A stretch of DNA of 64,000 bases. It comes from an uncultured Collinsella sp. (GTDB lineage Bacteria; Actinomycetota; Coriobacteriia; Coriobacteriales; Coriobacteriaceae). The stretch is from NCBI GenBank assembly GCA_958353395.1, contig CATWSG010000009.1, forward strand, positions 1 to 64,000, read 5' to 3'. The notes under the pieces were generated by a model. That model did not search any database. It saw only the letters and a list, made by a program, of their open reading frames with translations, and had not been told where the DNA came from. Within the stretch, counting starts at the first letter, position 1. Every line of letters starts with the position of its first letter. Below are positions 25,101 to 33,463 of this stretch, in pieces. The translations under genes were made by a program, and so were the position numbers.

Positions 25101-25946
25101 ATCATCGATGCCGCGGTAAAGCGCCAGAAGGATCGTGCGAGCGGCCAGACGTCGTTCTTCGACATGTTTGGCGACGTTGAGGGCTCGGGCTTTGAGGTGA
25201 GCGTGCCCGATCCGGACGGCCAGGAGTGGGACCGCCACCTTAAGCTGAGCCAGGAGAAGGAGGTTCTGGGCATCTATGTCTCGGACCACCCGCTGCGCCC
25301 GTTTGAGTATGCGCTAGCCAAGGCGCGCGACTTCTCGTTCTCGCAGATCGATACCGGCTACGAGGTGCAAAACCCCACGGGCGGTACCATCAACCAGGAG
25401 ATTCCCGAGGGCAAGGCGCTGTGGTGGGCCGGTATGGTCTCGAGCGTGTCCAAGCGCGTAACCAAAAACGGCGACCCCATGGGTATTGTGCAGCTCGAGG
25501 ACATGGAAGGCGAGGCCACGGTCGTGGTGTTCCCCAAGACCTACAAGGAGGCCGAGGGGTACCTGTACGGCGAGGTCGATCCCGAGACCGGCGCGCAGCT
25601 GTCCGATGCGTTTGTGCGCATTAAGGGCAAGCTCGAGCGCTCGGACCGCGGCGACCAGATCATCGCGCAGGAGATCGTGCCGCTGGAGCTCAACGAGGAG
25701 AACAACAAGCCCAAGGTGTTTGAGGTCATGGTGCCCAACAGCCGCTTTAGCCAGGGCAATATGGCGCGTCTTGCCACGGTGCTTACCGCCAACCCGGGCG
25801 GCGACCGCGTGGAGATCTTTATCGAGCAGGTGGACGGGCGTGTGCTGCGTGCCGAGGTGCCGGCCAAGGTCAACGCACGCTCGATTCCGCTGTTGGCAGA
25901 GGCAAAGGCCATCGTCGGCAACCAAGGCCGCGTGACGGTGATCTAG
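22143..25946 (+). CDS. dnaE: DNA polymerase III alpha subunit DnaE
   Basis: The replicative polymerase catalytic subunit, 1267 residues. It starts with the PHP domain (FVHLHNHTVFSMLDGATR, residues 3-20). The polymerase motif PDIDMDFDDERR (about residue 465) holds catalytic aspartates and GPGRGSAAGAIVAY (about 425) is the conserved palm segment. It continues with the tandem helix-hairpin-helix (FGLAGIRGVGTGVAQAI, about 915) and an OB fold near 1090-1170. Length is of the DnaE1 type. The ATG at 22143 begins the PHP domain exactly; an open frame reaching back to 22077 is not needed. A TAGAAT element at about 22097 may be the -10 box. Confidence 0.95.
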   Translation: MAFVHLHNHTVFSMLDGATRIQDMVNRAVELGMPAVAITDHGYMYGVPDLALACDAVNHNTPEYKTWSHDKAFLEKDRRDELVEPDPEENPREHAQYVKDMAMWDEKGNIDELKPPLVIKPIFGCEVYFTPDETLARDHKPELYHMILLAKDQEGYVNLMQTVSEAAVQGFYYKPRVTLDNLRRHAKGMICTSACIAGIIPKYIDRGDMEGAIKWAETFRDTFEPGDFYIEIQEHGITTDNGLTDEQMDRTLIDIAKQVGVKVIATNDFHYLRREDAPVQDVIMCIGMNAKVDDPNRMRMTGSEFYMKTEEEMRAMFPYCPEACDNTLEIADKCYVELDWDSIILPRFPLLDPGETHESQFRRECEKGLRQHYGDDWATREIGGVNIKERFEYEYKVICDKGFAAYFLIVAEYVQWAKDNGIGVGPGRGSAAGAIVAYAMNITAFDPLENGLMFERFLSPQRTEMPDIDMDFDDERRLEVVEHVRQLYGPEKVTHVITYSTIKAKQAINDAARVLDYPVYMGQRLSKMVSSDPKVKLKQVLEKQPGKEDLFNPDFAEAYKKDDDARRIIDTALSIEGLTRGEGVHACAVLICRDPVNEHVPTKLDTKGGVEITQYEGHTVADMGLLKMDFLGLRTLTVISKAKANIKKNFGIDIKEEEIPFDDPEIFKLMGSGHTAGVFQVESAGMTATIKNMKPTEYKHVVALIALYRPGPLGAGMVSSYINRMNGKEPAVSYDDRLDDILGETYGTMVYQEQVMLISVEMCGFSKGESDSRIRKPVAKKKIKLLTSTVLHWEDGSDETTYDHWMNGAIKNNYTREVAQKIWDDVLEFASYAFNKSHSAGYAILVMQTAWLKAHYPHEYMAAVLTSYTGKTDKIVHYVSACRHDGIPVLSPDVNESGTEFTATKEGVRFGLAGIRGVGTGVAQAIIAEREAGGPFKTLHDFVERVDSSQANRRVIESLIKAGAFDSTGYPRRQMMHFVDKNNPENIIDAAVKRQKDRASGQTSFFDMFGDVEGSGFEVSVPDPDGQEWDRHLKLSQEKEVLGIYVSDHPLRPFEYALAKARDFSFSQIDTGYEVQNPTGGTINQEIPEGKALWWAGMVSSVSKRVTKNGDPMGIVQLEDMEGEATVVVFPKTYKEAEGYLYGEVDPETGAQLSDAFVRIKGKLERSDRGDQIIAQEIVPLELNEENNKPKVFEVMVPNSRFSQGNMARLATVLTANPGGDRVEIFIEQVDGRVLRAEVPAKVNARSIPLLAEAKAIVGNQGRVTVI

Positions 25947-25984
25947 GGACGGCGTTGCTGGTCCGCGCGAGATTGGAGGAAGTG

Positions 25985-28900
25985 ATGGCGCAGGGGACGT
26001 TTGCACAGGCGCTTCGTAAGGAGGCGGCGCTCAGCAGTACCTTTATGAAGGGGCGCTCGCTCATACTCAACGGCGCCGTGCTGTCGTTTGAGGACTCCGG
26101 CTCGCGCTTCTCCAAAAATGTGACTATTGAGGGCACGGTGCGCGGCTCGCGCGGCGACCTGTACAAGACGCACGTGGCGCTCGACATGGACGAGCACGAG
26201 GTGATCGACTACGACTGCGATTGCCCCGCCGCCTATCGTTACCCCGGTATGTGCAAGCACGCTATTGCCACGGCTCTGGCGTATTTGGATGCCAGCGGCG
26301 CCGAGCCCGTCGAAGGTTTGCGCACGCCGGTCCGCACGTTTACGGCGCAGCCGAAACAGCCCGCGCGCACCGCGCTCAAAGCGCCGGCCGTCAATCCCAA
26401 CTTTCCCTTTCCGGCGCCCGTCCCCACGAGTCCCAGCCTCATGGCGGCGCTCTCCGATCTTTCGGACGCACGCATGGATGAGCTGGCGAGCATGCGCCGC
26501 AAGCTCGCTGGCAGTGTGGATCCCGATGCCCCCAAGGCGGTGTTGGAGCCCTCGTTGGTGCCGTACTACAATCCACTGTTTGCCGACCGCTTTAGCTGGG
26601 CGCTCGAGCTTCGCATTCGTTGTGGATCGGTCTCCTACGTGGTCAAGGATATCGACGGCATGGCCGACGCCTATGTCCGAGGCGGCACCTTCTCGTACGG
26701 CAAGAAGCTCACGTTTGTCCATACGCCCGAAGCCTTCGAGGACGTGTCGACAAAGCTGCTCAACCTTGTTGTGACGACAGTTGCCTATCTCGATGACATC
26801 ACAAGCTCGCGTTCGGCGTCGTACGACTTTGCCCGCAGCGGTTTTGTCGCCGAGCGTCAGTTGCCGCTGTCCGAGCATAGCATCGTATATGTGCTGGACC
26901 TGCTGCGTGGCCAGACCATCTCCTTTGAGCCCGCCTGGTCGCGGGGGACGACGACGCATCGCACCTATGACGTGGCGGTTGAGATGCCTCCGGAAGGGGA
27001 GGACGAGGCTCTGTCTAAGCGCCCACCGCTCCTTGCCGCCAAAATCGCGCCGGCGGCTGGCGGCAGCTACGATCTACGCCTGCCGGCCGATGCATACTGC
27101 TTTGCTTCGGGCGACGTTGCCTATCTGGTCGACACCCGCCGTGCGCGCCGCGCCGATGTAGCGTTTGCCCAGCATGCGGCGCCGTTCCTATCGCGCTTAC
27201 TGCCCTGTCGCACGCCGATCCATATCGCTGTCGACCAGGTGGGGGAGTTCTGTCGTATGGCGCTGCCCATTTTGCGCGACTACACCGACCTTACCGCGCC
27301 CGCCGTGCTCGACACCGTGGCGCCCGAGCCGAGCTTTGCCATGGCAATCGGTGTCGACGACGGGCTCGTGACCTGCAAGATTACGGTTTCCTACGGCGAC
27401 TGGTCGGCAGATCTCTTTAGCCTGGGTGCTCCGGGAAGCCCCTTCGAAGAACAGCGCCCGGGCGTGCCGCCGCGCGACGAGATAGCAGAGTTTCGCGTTA
27501 TGGACACGGCGGCCCTGTATTTCGACTTTTACGAGGGCGGCCTGGCGTTTGAGGAGCGCGACGACGAGAGCCTGTTCTGCTTGCTGACCGAGGGCCTGTC
27601 TGCCCTGTCCGAGCTGGGCGAGGTCATGCTCAGCGACCGCCTACGCCAGATCTCGGTGCGCCCTGCGCCCAAGCTTTCGGTGCGTGCCACCGTCAAGAGC
27701 AACCTGCTCGATGTTGAACTGGGCGCGAGCGGTCTTTCGGCGGCAGATCTTGCCATCTACCTCGACTCCTACAAGCGCCATCAAACGTTTGCGCGCCTTA
27801 CGTCCGGCGACATCATTCGCCTGGACGAGGGCGCTCGAGCCGCGTTTGGCCTCGCCGAGGACCTGGGCGTCGATGCCGTCGACCTGCTCGACGGCGTGTC
27901 GCTTTCCGCATCGAGCACCCTGTTCGTCGATAGCATGCTCGCGCGCACGCCCGCGCTCGAGGCCGATCGTGACGCCGCGTTCCGCCGTACCGTCGAGCGT
28001 CTGGACACGCTCGGCAAGATGGACTTTACGGTGCCGGCATCGCTCAAGGCAACGATGCGCGGCTACCAGGTCGACGGCTACCAGTGGCTTGGCTCGCTCG
28101 AACACCTGGGCCTTGGCGGCATCTTGGCCGACGATATGGGCCTGGGCAAAACGCTCCAGATGATCGCGCATATCCTGGCGCGCGTGGAGGCGGGGGACAC
28201 TAAACCCACGCTTGTGGTGTGTCCCGCGTCGCTTGTGTACAACTGGACCGCCGAGCTGGAGCGCTTCGCCCCGTCGCTCGATGTGTGCGCCATTGTGGGC
28301 GCCAAGGCGCAGCGCCGCGTGCAGATCGCCGGCGTGGCCGAGCATAACGTGGTCGTGACGTCGTATGACCTTATGCGGCGCGATATCGACGAGTACGTCG
28401 AGCAGGACTTTGCCCGCGTGGTGCTCGATGAGGCCCAGTACATTAAAAACCCGCTCACCCAGGTGGCGCGCGCCGCAAAGCGCCTGCCTGCCGGCGTGCG
28501 CTTTGCCCTGACGGGCACGCCCATCGAAAACCGCCTATCCGAGCTCTGGAGCATCTTCGACTTTTTGATGCCGGGCTTACTTGGCACGCGCGAGTCGTTT
28601 GCCAAGCGCTTCGAAAGCCCAGTCGAGCACGCCGAGGGCGACAGCGCCGCCCGCCTGCAGGCGCTCGTGTCGCCGTTTGTGCTGCGCCGCGTCAAGGAAG
28701 ACGTGGTGGCAGACCTGCCCGAGAAGATCGAGGACACTGTCATGGCGCAGCTTGCCGGCGAGCAGCGCAAGCTTTACCTGGCAAACCAGGACCGCATCGC
28801 CCAGCAGGTGCAGCACCGCGAGGCATCCGAGTTTAAGAAAGACAAGCTCAAGGTGCTTGCCGAGCTCACCAAGTTGCGCCAGATCTGCTGCGACCCGCGT

Positions 28901-29449
28901 CTGCACTACGAGGATTACAAGGCGGGGAGCGCCAAACTCGATACGTGCATGGAGCTCGTGCACGGCGCACTCGACGGCGGACATCGCATCCTGTTGTTCA
29001 GCCAGTTTACGGGTATGCTCGATATTATCGGTAAGCGCCTGGCCAAGGAGGACATCGCCTTCCTTAAGCTCACGGGCGCTTCGTCTAAGGAGAGCCGCGC
29101 CAAGATGGTCGCGCAGTTCCAAGCGGGCGAGGTTCCGGTCTTTTTGATTTCGCTCAAGGCGGGCGGCGTGGGCCTTAACCTGACGGCTGCCGACGTGGTC
29201 ATCCACTACGACCCGTGGTGGAACGTGGCGGCGCAGGACCAAGCAACTGATCGTGCACACCGTATTGGTCAGCAACATACCGTGACCGTGTACAAGCTCA
29301 TCGCCAAGGACACGATCGAGGAACGCATTATGCAGATGCAGGAGTCCAAACGCGACCTGGTCAACAGCGTGCTCGGCGGCGACGGCATCTCGTCGGCGCT
29401 GTTTACCCGCGAAGATGTTCTGGCGCTGCTGGGCGGCGACGGTCGCTAG
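25985..29449 (+). CDS. SWIM zinc finger SNF2 family DNA translocase
   Basis: A 1154-residue Swi2/Snf2 ATPase of the bacterial HepA/RapA-like type. Near the N-terminus is a SWIM zinc finger, DCDCPAAYRYPGMCKHAIAT (CxCx(n)CxH, about residues 77-97). Helicase motifs are DDMGLGKT (Walker A, about 715), LDEAQYIKN (about 815), TGTPIENR and DRAHRIGQ (motif VI, about 1090). Such proteins move on double-stranded DNA; the exact role in bacteria is poorly known. It starts 38 bases after dnaE, probably co-transcribed, and GGAGGAA decides the ATG at 25985. The middle 400 residues are the poorly conserved bacterial SNF2-associated region. Confidence 0.88.
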   Translation: MAQGTFAQALRKEAALSSTFMKGRSLILNGAVLSFEDSGSRFSKNVTIEGTVRGSRGDLYKTHVALDMDEHEVIDYDCDCPAAYRYPGMCKHAIATALAYLDASGAEPVEGLRTPVRTFTAQPKQPARTALKAPAVNPNFPFPAPVPTSPSLMAALSDLSDARMDELASMRRKLAGSVDPDAPKAVLEPSLVPYYNPLFADRFSWALELRIRCGSVSYVVKDIDGMADAYVRGGTFSYGKKLTFVHTPEAFEDVSTKLLNLVVTTVAYLDDITSSRSASYDFARSGFVAERQLPLSEHSIVYVLDLLRGQTISFEPAWSRGTTTHRTYDVAVEMPPEGEDEALSKRPPLLAAKIAPAAGGSYDLRLPADAYCFASGDVAYLVDTRRARRADVAFAQHAAPFLSRLLPCRTPIHIAVDQVGEFCRMALPILRDYTDLTAPAVLDTVAPEPSFAMAIGVDDGLVTCKITVSYGDWSADLFSLGAPGSPFEEQRPGVPPRDEIAEFRVMDTAALYFDFYEGGLAFEERDDESLFCLLTEGLSALSELGEVMLSDRLRQISVRPAPKLSVRATVKSNLLDVELGASGLSAADLAIYLDSYKRHQTFARLTSGDIIRLDEGARAAFGLAEDLGVDAVDLLDGVSLSASSTLFVDSMLARTPALEADRDAAFRRTVERLDTLGKMDFTVPASLKATMRGYQVDGYQWLGSLEHLGLGGILADDMGLGKTLQMIAHILARVEAGDTKPTLVVCPASLVYNWTAELERFAPSLDVCAIVGAKAQRRVQIAGVAEHNVVVTSYDLMRRDIDEYVEQDFARVVLDEAQYIKNPLTQVARAAKRLPAGVRFALTGTPIENRLSELWSIFDFLMPGLLGTRESFAKRFESPVEHAEGDSAARLQALVSPFVLRRVKEDVVADLPEKIEDTVMAQLAGEQRKLYLANQDRIAQQVQHREASEFKKDKLKVLAELTKLRQICCDPRLHYEDYKAGSAKLDTCMELVHGALDGGHRILLFSQFTGMLDIIGKRLAKEDIAFLKLTGASSKESRAKMVAQFQAGEVPVFLISLKAGGVGLNLTAADVVIHYDPWWNVAAQDQATDRAHRIGQQHTVTVYKLIAKDTIEERIMQMQESKRDLVNSVLGGDGISSALFTREDVLALLGGDGR

Positions 29450-29614
29450 CCGCGCGCGGGGTGGGACTGCTGGAGTGGGCAGGACGGTCGACGCATTTTG
29501 GCCCGACCGCTTGCCTGATCCGTTATGTGTTCATTTGCAATGCCGTGGATGGTTTGTCTGCCTTTGGGCATAAGAACCATCAAGAACATTGGCACATCAG
29601 CAAAGGAGAACATC

Positions 29615-29977
29615 ATGGCGAAATTCTTTAAGGACCCCGACGGTAAGCTCATTGCCGCCCTTGGCGACGACGTTGCGACCCCTGCCGGTTGCACGGAACT
29701 GACCGCAAACACTGAGGACGCGGCGCACGAGAAGCACGTGCCTGTTGTCGAGACCGAGCGTGACGGTCACGTGATTCGCGCCCGCGTTGGTTCGGTCGAG
29801 CACCCCAGCCTGCCCGAGCACTACATTGAGTGGATCGCCCTTGAGGCCGAGGGCCGCTTGGAGGTCCATTACCTTGAGCCCGGCATGAAACCCGCGACGT
29901 TTTTCGCGGGCGGCTCCAAGACCGGTACCGTCTATGCCTACTGCAACCTGCACGGGCTGTGGTCCGCGACATTCTAG
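29615..29977 (+). CDS. Superoxide reductase (neelaredoxin/desulfoferrodoxin domain)
   Basis: A 120-residue protein that reduces superoxide to peroxide at a mononuclear iron in the cytoplasm, without making oxygen. The iron ligands are in HEKHVPVV (about residues 38-45), HPSLPEHYIEW and YCNLHGLW (Cys and His, about 109-116). The N-terminal CxxC iron site of class I desulfoferrodoxins is missing, so it is a one-iron class II-type enzyme. AAAGGAGAAC precedes the ATG at 29615. It has its own leader after the SNF2 gene and a terminator behind it. Electron donor (rubredoxin or similar) is not in this window. Confidence 0.9.
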   Translation: MAKFFKDPDGKLIAALGDDVATPAGCTELTANTEDAAHEKHVPVVETERDGHVIRARVGSVEHPSLPEHYIEWIALEAEGRLEVHYLEPGMKPATFFAGGSKTGTVYAYCNLHGLWSATF

Positions 29978-30022
29978 GAGCGCGCCCCCGCTCGGGGTAT
30001 CATAGCTAGCATATGCACATGC

Positions 30023-30056
30023 AAGCGCCGACTGCATTATGCGGCCGGCGCTTTTA
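30023..30056 (+). terminator. Terminator after superoxide reductase gene
   Basis: AAGCGCCG at 30023-30030 pairs with CGGCGCTT at 30046-30053, and T bases follow. It separates the reductase from the next gene. Confidence 0.65.
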
Positions 30057-30094
30057 CTACGATTTCGATGGTTTACGACGGAAAGGGCTGGGCC

Positions 30095-32080
30095 ATGAAG
30101 CTCGCGCTTGCACAGATCGATATGCGCCTGGGTGATATTGAGGGCATTTGCGGCCGCATCGAGGACCAGGCTCGTCTGGCCCACGAGCGCGGGGCGCGCG
30201 TGCTGTGCGTTCCGGCTCCGCTCTTTATGGGCGCCATGCCCGGTGGCCTGGTGGGCGCTGCCGACTTTGAGCACGACATGCTTGCCGGCTTGACCGGTGT
30301 CGCCGAGCGTATCCAAGAGCTTGACATGATCTGCATCGTGCCCGCGGCGGTTTCGTTTGAGGGCCAGCCGCTGCTCGACTACATGATGCTCAAGGACGGT
30401 CATGTGGTGCCGGCGCGTTCGAGCATTGCCCTGCAGCGTGGCGAGAACAACGACACGCGTTGGGCGCCGCCGGTGTTCGACGTGGACGGCGTGCGCATCG
30501 CCGTGATTTTTGACTTGGACCGCGAACTCGAGATGTTGCCGACCGGTGTTGACCTCATTGCGTATTTCCAATTCAACGCGTTTGACATGACCGACCGTGA
30601 GACTGCCGCCATTGCCGCCGTTCGCAGCGGCGCCTACCGCAAGATCGCATCCAAGCGCAGCGTGTGGTTTGCCTGCATGGCGCCGGTCGGTGCCTTTGAC
30701 GAGTCGGTGTATACCGGCGGTTCGTTTGTGCTCGACGACTGCGGTCGCGTGGTGGCCCAGGCGCCGTGTTTTGAGGAGAGTCTGCTGGTTCAGGAGATTC
30801 AGCGCGGCGTGATGCTCGATGCCCTGGAAGATCACGAACTGCCCGAGTTCCGTTCCGAAGAGTGGCTGTGGCAGGCGCTGGTGTTCGCCGTGCGCGATAA
30901 CGCCCGAGCTCACGGCGCTTCGCGTGCTGTGGTGGCACTCGAGGGTGACTTGCCGTCGTCCCTGCTGGCGGCGCTGGCCGTCGACGCTCTGGGCCCGCGC
31001 AATGTGATTGGCCTGGTGCTGGGGCGCAACCGTATCTTTACGCCGGCGCAGGAAGAGGCCGAGGCTGCCCGCTGTGCCGCCGTCCGCGCCATTGCCGAGC
31101 GCCTGCACATTCGCACTGTCGAGCGCGATGCACCGGATGCGGCGCGTGTGCTCGATCGCGACGTGTCGGCGGGCGATGCCGAGCGCCTACGCTCGCGCAC
31201 GCTGGGTCTCATGCTGGAGGACACGGCGCTCGAGCTGGGTGCGATGACGCTGAGCCCGCTGTCCAAAACCGAGTATGCGCTGGCGGCGCCGGCGCTTTGC
31301 GGCGGCTACCAGGGCGACTTTGCGCCCTTTGGCGATGTGTACCTGTCGACGCTTGAGTTTGTGGCGCGTGTGCGCAACCGCACGTCTGCCGTGGTGCCCC
31401 AAGAGCTCGTGACGCTCAACGCAGTGGAAGATTGTATGGAGCGCGTGCTGGCGCAGGCGCTCTCGACGCTCGACGGCCCGGTTGATATGCTCGACCGCGC
31501 GGCACAGCTGCTCGGCGGGCTTGAGCCGGGTGAGGTCGATGGCGCGCTCGAGGCGCACGTGGACCGCAATCGATCTTTCGACGACATCCCAATGGCCGCC
31601 GGCAAGCCTGAGGCTTGCTCGCTGCTGCTGATGCTCGTGCGCCAGGGCGAGGCTGCCCGCCGCATGTTGCCGATGGCGCCGATCGTCTCGGCCCGTTCGT
31701 TTGCCGAGCGTGCCTGGCCGTACATGCTCGCGTGGTCCGACCTGGGGCTGAGCGGCAAGGAGCGCATGACGGTCGATTCGCTGGCTCGCGCCGAGGTGCG
31801 TCGTTTTGCCGACGAGGATACGAGCGAGCGCGTGCGAAACGAGATGATGGGCGTGCTGGGCGAGCTGCTGGGTATTTCGCCCGAGCAAATGGAGGAGTTG
31901 CGCTCCGAGGACGGTCAACGTCGTTTGCACGAGGGAATGAAAAAGTTCGAGGGCGAGGTTCAGGACGCCATCGATAAGATGATGGGCGGCCAGGGTGGCC
32001 CGCAGGGTGGGCCCCAGGGTGGCCCGATGCCGCATCCGCCGGTTGATCCCCGACAATTTCCGTTCTTCTCTCAGAACTAG
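30095..32080 (+). CDS. Degenerate glutamine-dependent NAD synthetase homologue
   Basis: A 661-residue protein with the two-domain order of glutamine-dependent NAD synthetase: a nitrilase-fold glutaminase (1-275) and an ATP-pyrophosphatase domain (280-460). The folds are recognisable (MKLALAQIDMRLGDIEG; LAALAVDALGPRNVIGLVLG; GDFAPFGDVYLS) but active-site motifs are gone: the PEL glutamate region reads VPAPLFMG, the ICED cysteine region reads VIFDLD, and the SGGxDS loop reads LEGDLPSS. I infer that it makes no NAD by the normal route and is a regulatory or structural relative. The C-terminal 200 residues, ending in GGPQ repeats, have no counterpart I know. The start at 30095 fits the family N-terminus and AAAGGG upstream. 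Confidence 0.8.
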   Translation: MKLALAQIDMRLGDIEGICGRIEDQARLAHERGARVLCVPAPLFMGAMPGGLVGAADFEHDMLAGLTGVAERIQELDMICIVPAAVSFEGQPLLDYMMLKDGHVVPARSSIALQRGENNDTRWAPPVFDVDGVRIAVIFDLDRELEMLPTGVDLIAYFQFNAFDMTDRETAAIAAVRSGAYRKIASKRSVWFACMAPVGAFDESVYTGGSFVLDDCGRVVAQAPCFEESLLVQEIQRGVMLDALEDHELPEFRSEEWLWQALVFAVRDNARAHGASRAVVALEGDLPSSLLAALAVDALGPRNVIGLVLGRNRIFTPAQEEAEAARCAAVRAIAERLHIRTVERDAPDAARVLDRDVSAGDAERLRSRTLGLMLEDTALELGAMTLSPLSKTEYALAAPALCGGYQGDFAPFGDVYLSTLEFVARVRNRTSAVVPQELVTLNAVEDCMERVLAQALSTLDGPVDMLDRAAQLLGGLEPGEVDGALEAHVDRNRSFDDIPMAAGKPEACSLLLMLVRQGEAARRMLPMAPIVSARSFAERAWPYMLAWSDLGLSGKERMTVDSLARAEVRRFADEDTSERVRNEMMGVLGELLGISPEQMEELRSEDGQRRLHEGMKKFEGEVQDAIDKMMGGQGGPQGGPQGGPMPHPPVDPRQFPFFSQN

Positions 32081-32086
32081 GTCGCT

Positions 32087-32186
32087 GCGCGCCCGCCAGA
32101 GCGGCAATCTGCCTTTCAATCGTCGGACATGACCGCCAGGTCAATGCCCTCCTCTTTCAAGGCACCTTGCTCGCTCTGGCGGGCGC
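32087..32186. repeat. Inverted-repeat element with shared core
   Basis: The outer arms GCGCGCCCGCCAGAGCGG (32087 on) and the complementary segment ending near 32186 pair over about 18 bases, and pairing continues inward with gaps. Just inside the left arm is CAATCGTCGGACATG, nearly the same as CAATCGTCCTCGGACATG at the same place in the element at 9601-9728. The arms differ between the two copies while the core is kept. Confidence 0.65.
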
Positions 32187-32246
32187 TCGCTTGCGTATCT
32201 CAACCTACAATTCGATCTCGGCTGACTTATAGGGCTAGCGTTGTGT

Positions 32247-32265
32247 TATTCTAGAACAGACGTTC
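32247..32265 (+). promoter_or_regulatory. LexA-type SOS box and -10 of ruvCAB
   Basis: GAACAGACGTTC (32254-32265) is a perfect GAAC-N4-GTTC site, the core of the Gram-positive LexA (DinR) operator. A TATTCT element lies at 32247-32252, so LexA bound here would cover the transcription start. The downstream genes process Holliday junctions, a classical SOS function. Confidence 0.75.
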
Positions 32266-32321
32266 GTGAATGATGCGTGGGGCCTTGTCTTGCGCTGTGC
32301 TTGTGGCGAGGGGAGGTCGGT

Positions 32322-32843
32322 TTGGTTATCTTGGGCATTGACCCCGGTTTGGCTCATACGGGTTGGGGGATTATCGAGGAGCGGCGTGGCGAGGTTCGCT
32401 GCCGTGCCTATGGCTGCATCGAGACCAGTGCCGGAAGTCCGCTCGCGGTGCGCCTGTCGCATATCGCCCATGACCTTAAGGATGTCGTTGAGCGTTATCG
32501 ACCCGACACGGCTGCTGTCGAGAGCATCTACTTTGGCGCCAACGTTCGTTCGGCCATCCCCACGGCGCATGCCCGCGGTGCTGCACTCGTCGCACTTTCG
32601 GAATGCGCGCTCGAGATTGGCGAGTACACGCCCATGCAGATCAAACAGGCTGTGGTGGGCACTGGCGCCGCGGACAAGCGGCAGGTCGCCTACATGGTAC
32701 GCACACTCACACAGCTCGATCACGACCCGCATCCCGACCATGCCGCCGATGCCCTGGCCTGCGCCATCTGCCACGTAAACCTCAGCCGCACCCGCGCCCT
32801 CACCGGTGGCGAGTTCTATCAACAGAGAGGAACCGGATACTGA
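32322..32843 (+). CDS. ruvC: Holliday junction endonuclease RuvC
   Basis: A 173-residue resolvase that cuts four-way junctions symmetrically, with two Mg2+ per site. Acidic residues are visible in ILGIDPGLAHTGWG (Asp at about residue 6), VESIYFG (Glu, about 67) and DHAADALACAICH (about 140). I propose the TTG at 32322 as start, five bases after GGGGAGG and giving MVILGIDPG, the usual N-terminus; the upstream GTG would add 15 unrelated residues. The stop overlaps the ruvA start. Confidence 0.92.
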   Translation: MVILGIDPGLAHTGWGIIEERRGEVRCRAYGCIETSAGSPLAVRLSHIAHDLKDVVERYRPDTAAVESIYFGANVRSAIPTAHARGAALVALSECALEIGEYTPMQIKQAVVGTGAADKRQVAYMVRTLTQLDHDPHPDHAADALACAICHVNLSRTRALTGGEFYQQRGTGY

Positions 32844-33463
32844 TGATTTCCCAGCTTCACGGAACGCTTGTCGAGGCCACGATGAGCTCTGCTGTCGTCG
32901 ATGTGTCGGGCGTTGGCTTTGAGCTCGGCATCTCGGGCAGCACTGCGGCCACGTTGCCGACGCCCGGTGGCGAGGTCTGCCTCTACACGCGTATGCAGGT
33001 GCGCGAGGACGCCATGACACTTTTCGGTTTTTCCTCAAAGGATGAGCGCATGATGTTCGACCGGCTCGTGTCCGTTTCGGGCGTTGGCCCGCGCCTGGCG
33101 CTTGCCGTGCTTTCCACCTATACCGTGGGGCAGCTGTATTCGCTGGTGATGGCCGAGGATGACAAGGGCATGGCCAAGGTACCCGGTGTGGGCAAAAAGA
33201 CAGCTCAGCGCCTGATCCTGGAACTCAAGAGCACCTTTGCCAAGGATAAGGGCTTTGTGCCGATCGACGTGATTCCCGGACAGGTTGCGATGCCCGTGCC
33301 CGCTGCCGCTCCCTCGGTGATCGATGATGCCCGTGCGGCGCTCCTTTCCATGGGCTTTAGCCCGCAGGAGACCGATGTTGCCCTGAGCGGGTATGATGGG
33401 CAGAATATGCGTGTCGAGGATCTGCTCGGCGCGGCGCTTAAGCGACTCGGAATGGATGCGTGA
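32843..33463 (+). CDS. ruvA: Holliday junction branch migration protein RuvA
   Basis: A 206-residue protein that binds the junction as tetramers and loads RuvB. The N-terminal OB domain (MISQLHGTLVEA) is followed by two helix-hairpin-helix motifs, LVSVSGVGPRLALAVLS (about residue 72) and MAKVPGVGKKTAQRLILELK (about 108), and a C-terminal RuvB-contact domain (ARAALLSMGFSPQETDVAL, about 160). Its ATG overlaps the ruvC stop (TGATG), showing translational coupling. RuvB is overlapped in the same way. Confidence 0.95.
   Translation: MISQLHGTLVEATMSSAVVDVSGVGFELGISGSTAATLPTPGGEVCLYTRMQVREDAMTLFGFSSKDERMMFDRLVSVSGVGPRLALAVLSTYTVGQLYSLVMAEDDKGMAKVPGVGKKTAQRLILELKSTFAKDKGFVPIDVIPGQVAMPVPAAAPSVIDDARAALLSMGFSPQETDVALSGYDGQNMRVEDLLGAALKRLGMDA

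Noticed and set aside
22116..25289. A 1057-codon open frame on the minus strand opposite dnaE
   Set aside because: Shadow of dnaE with biased Val/Leu/His/Asp composition and no ribosome site or domain.
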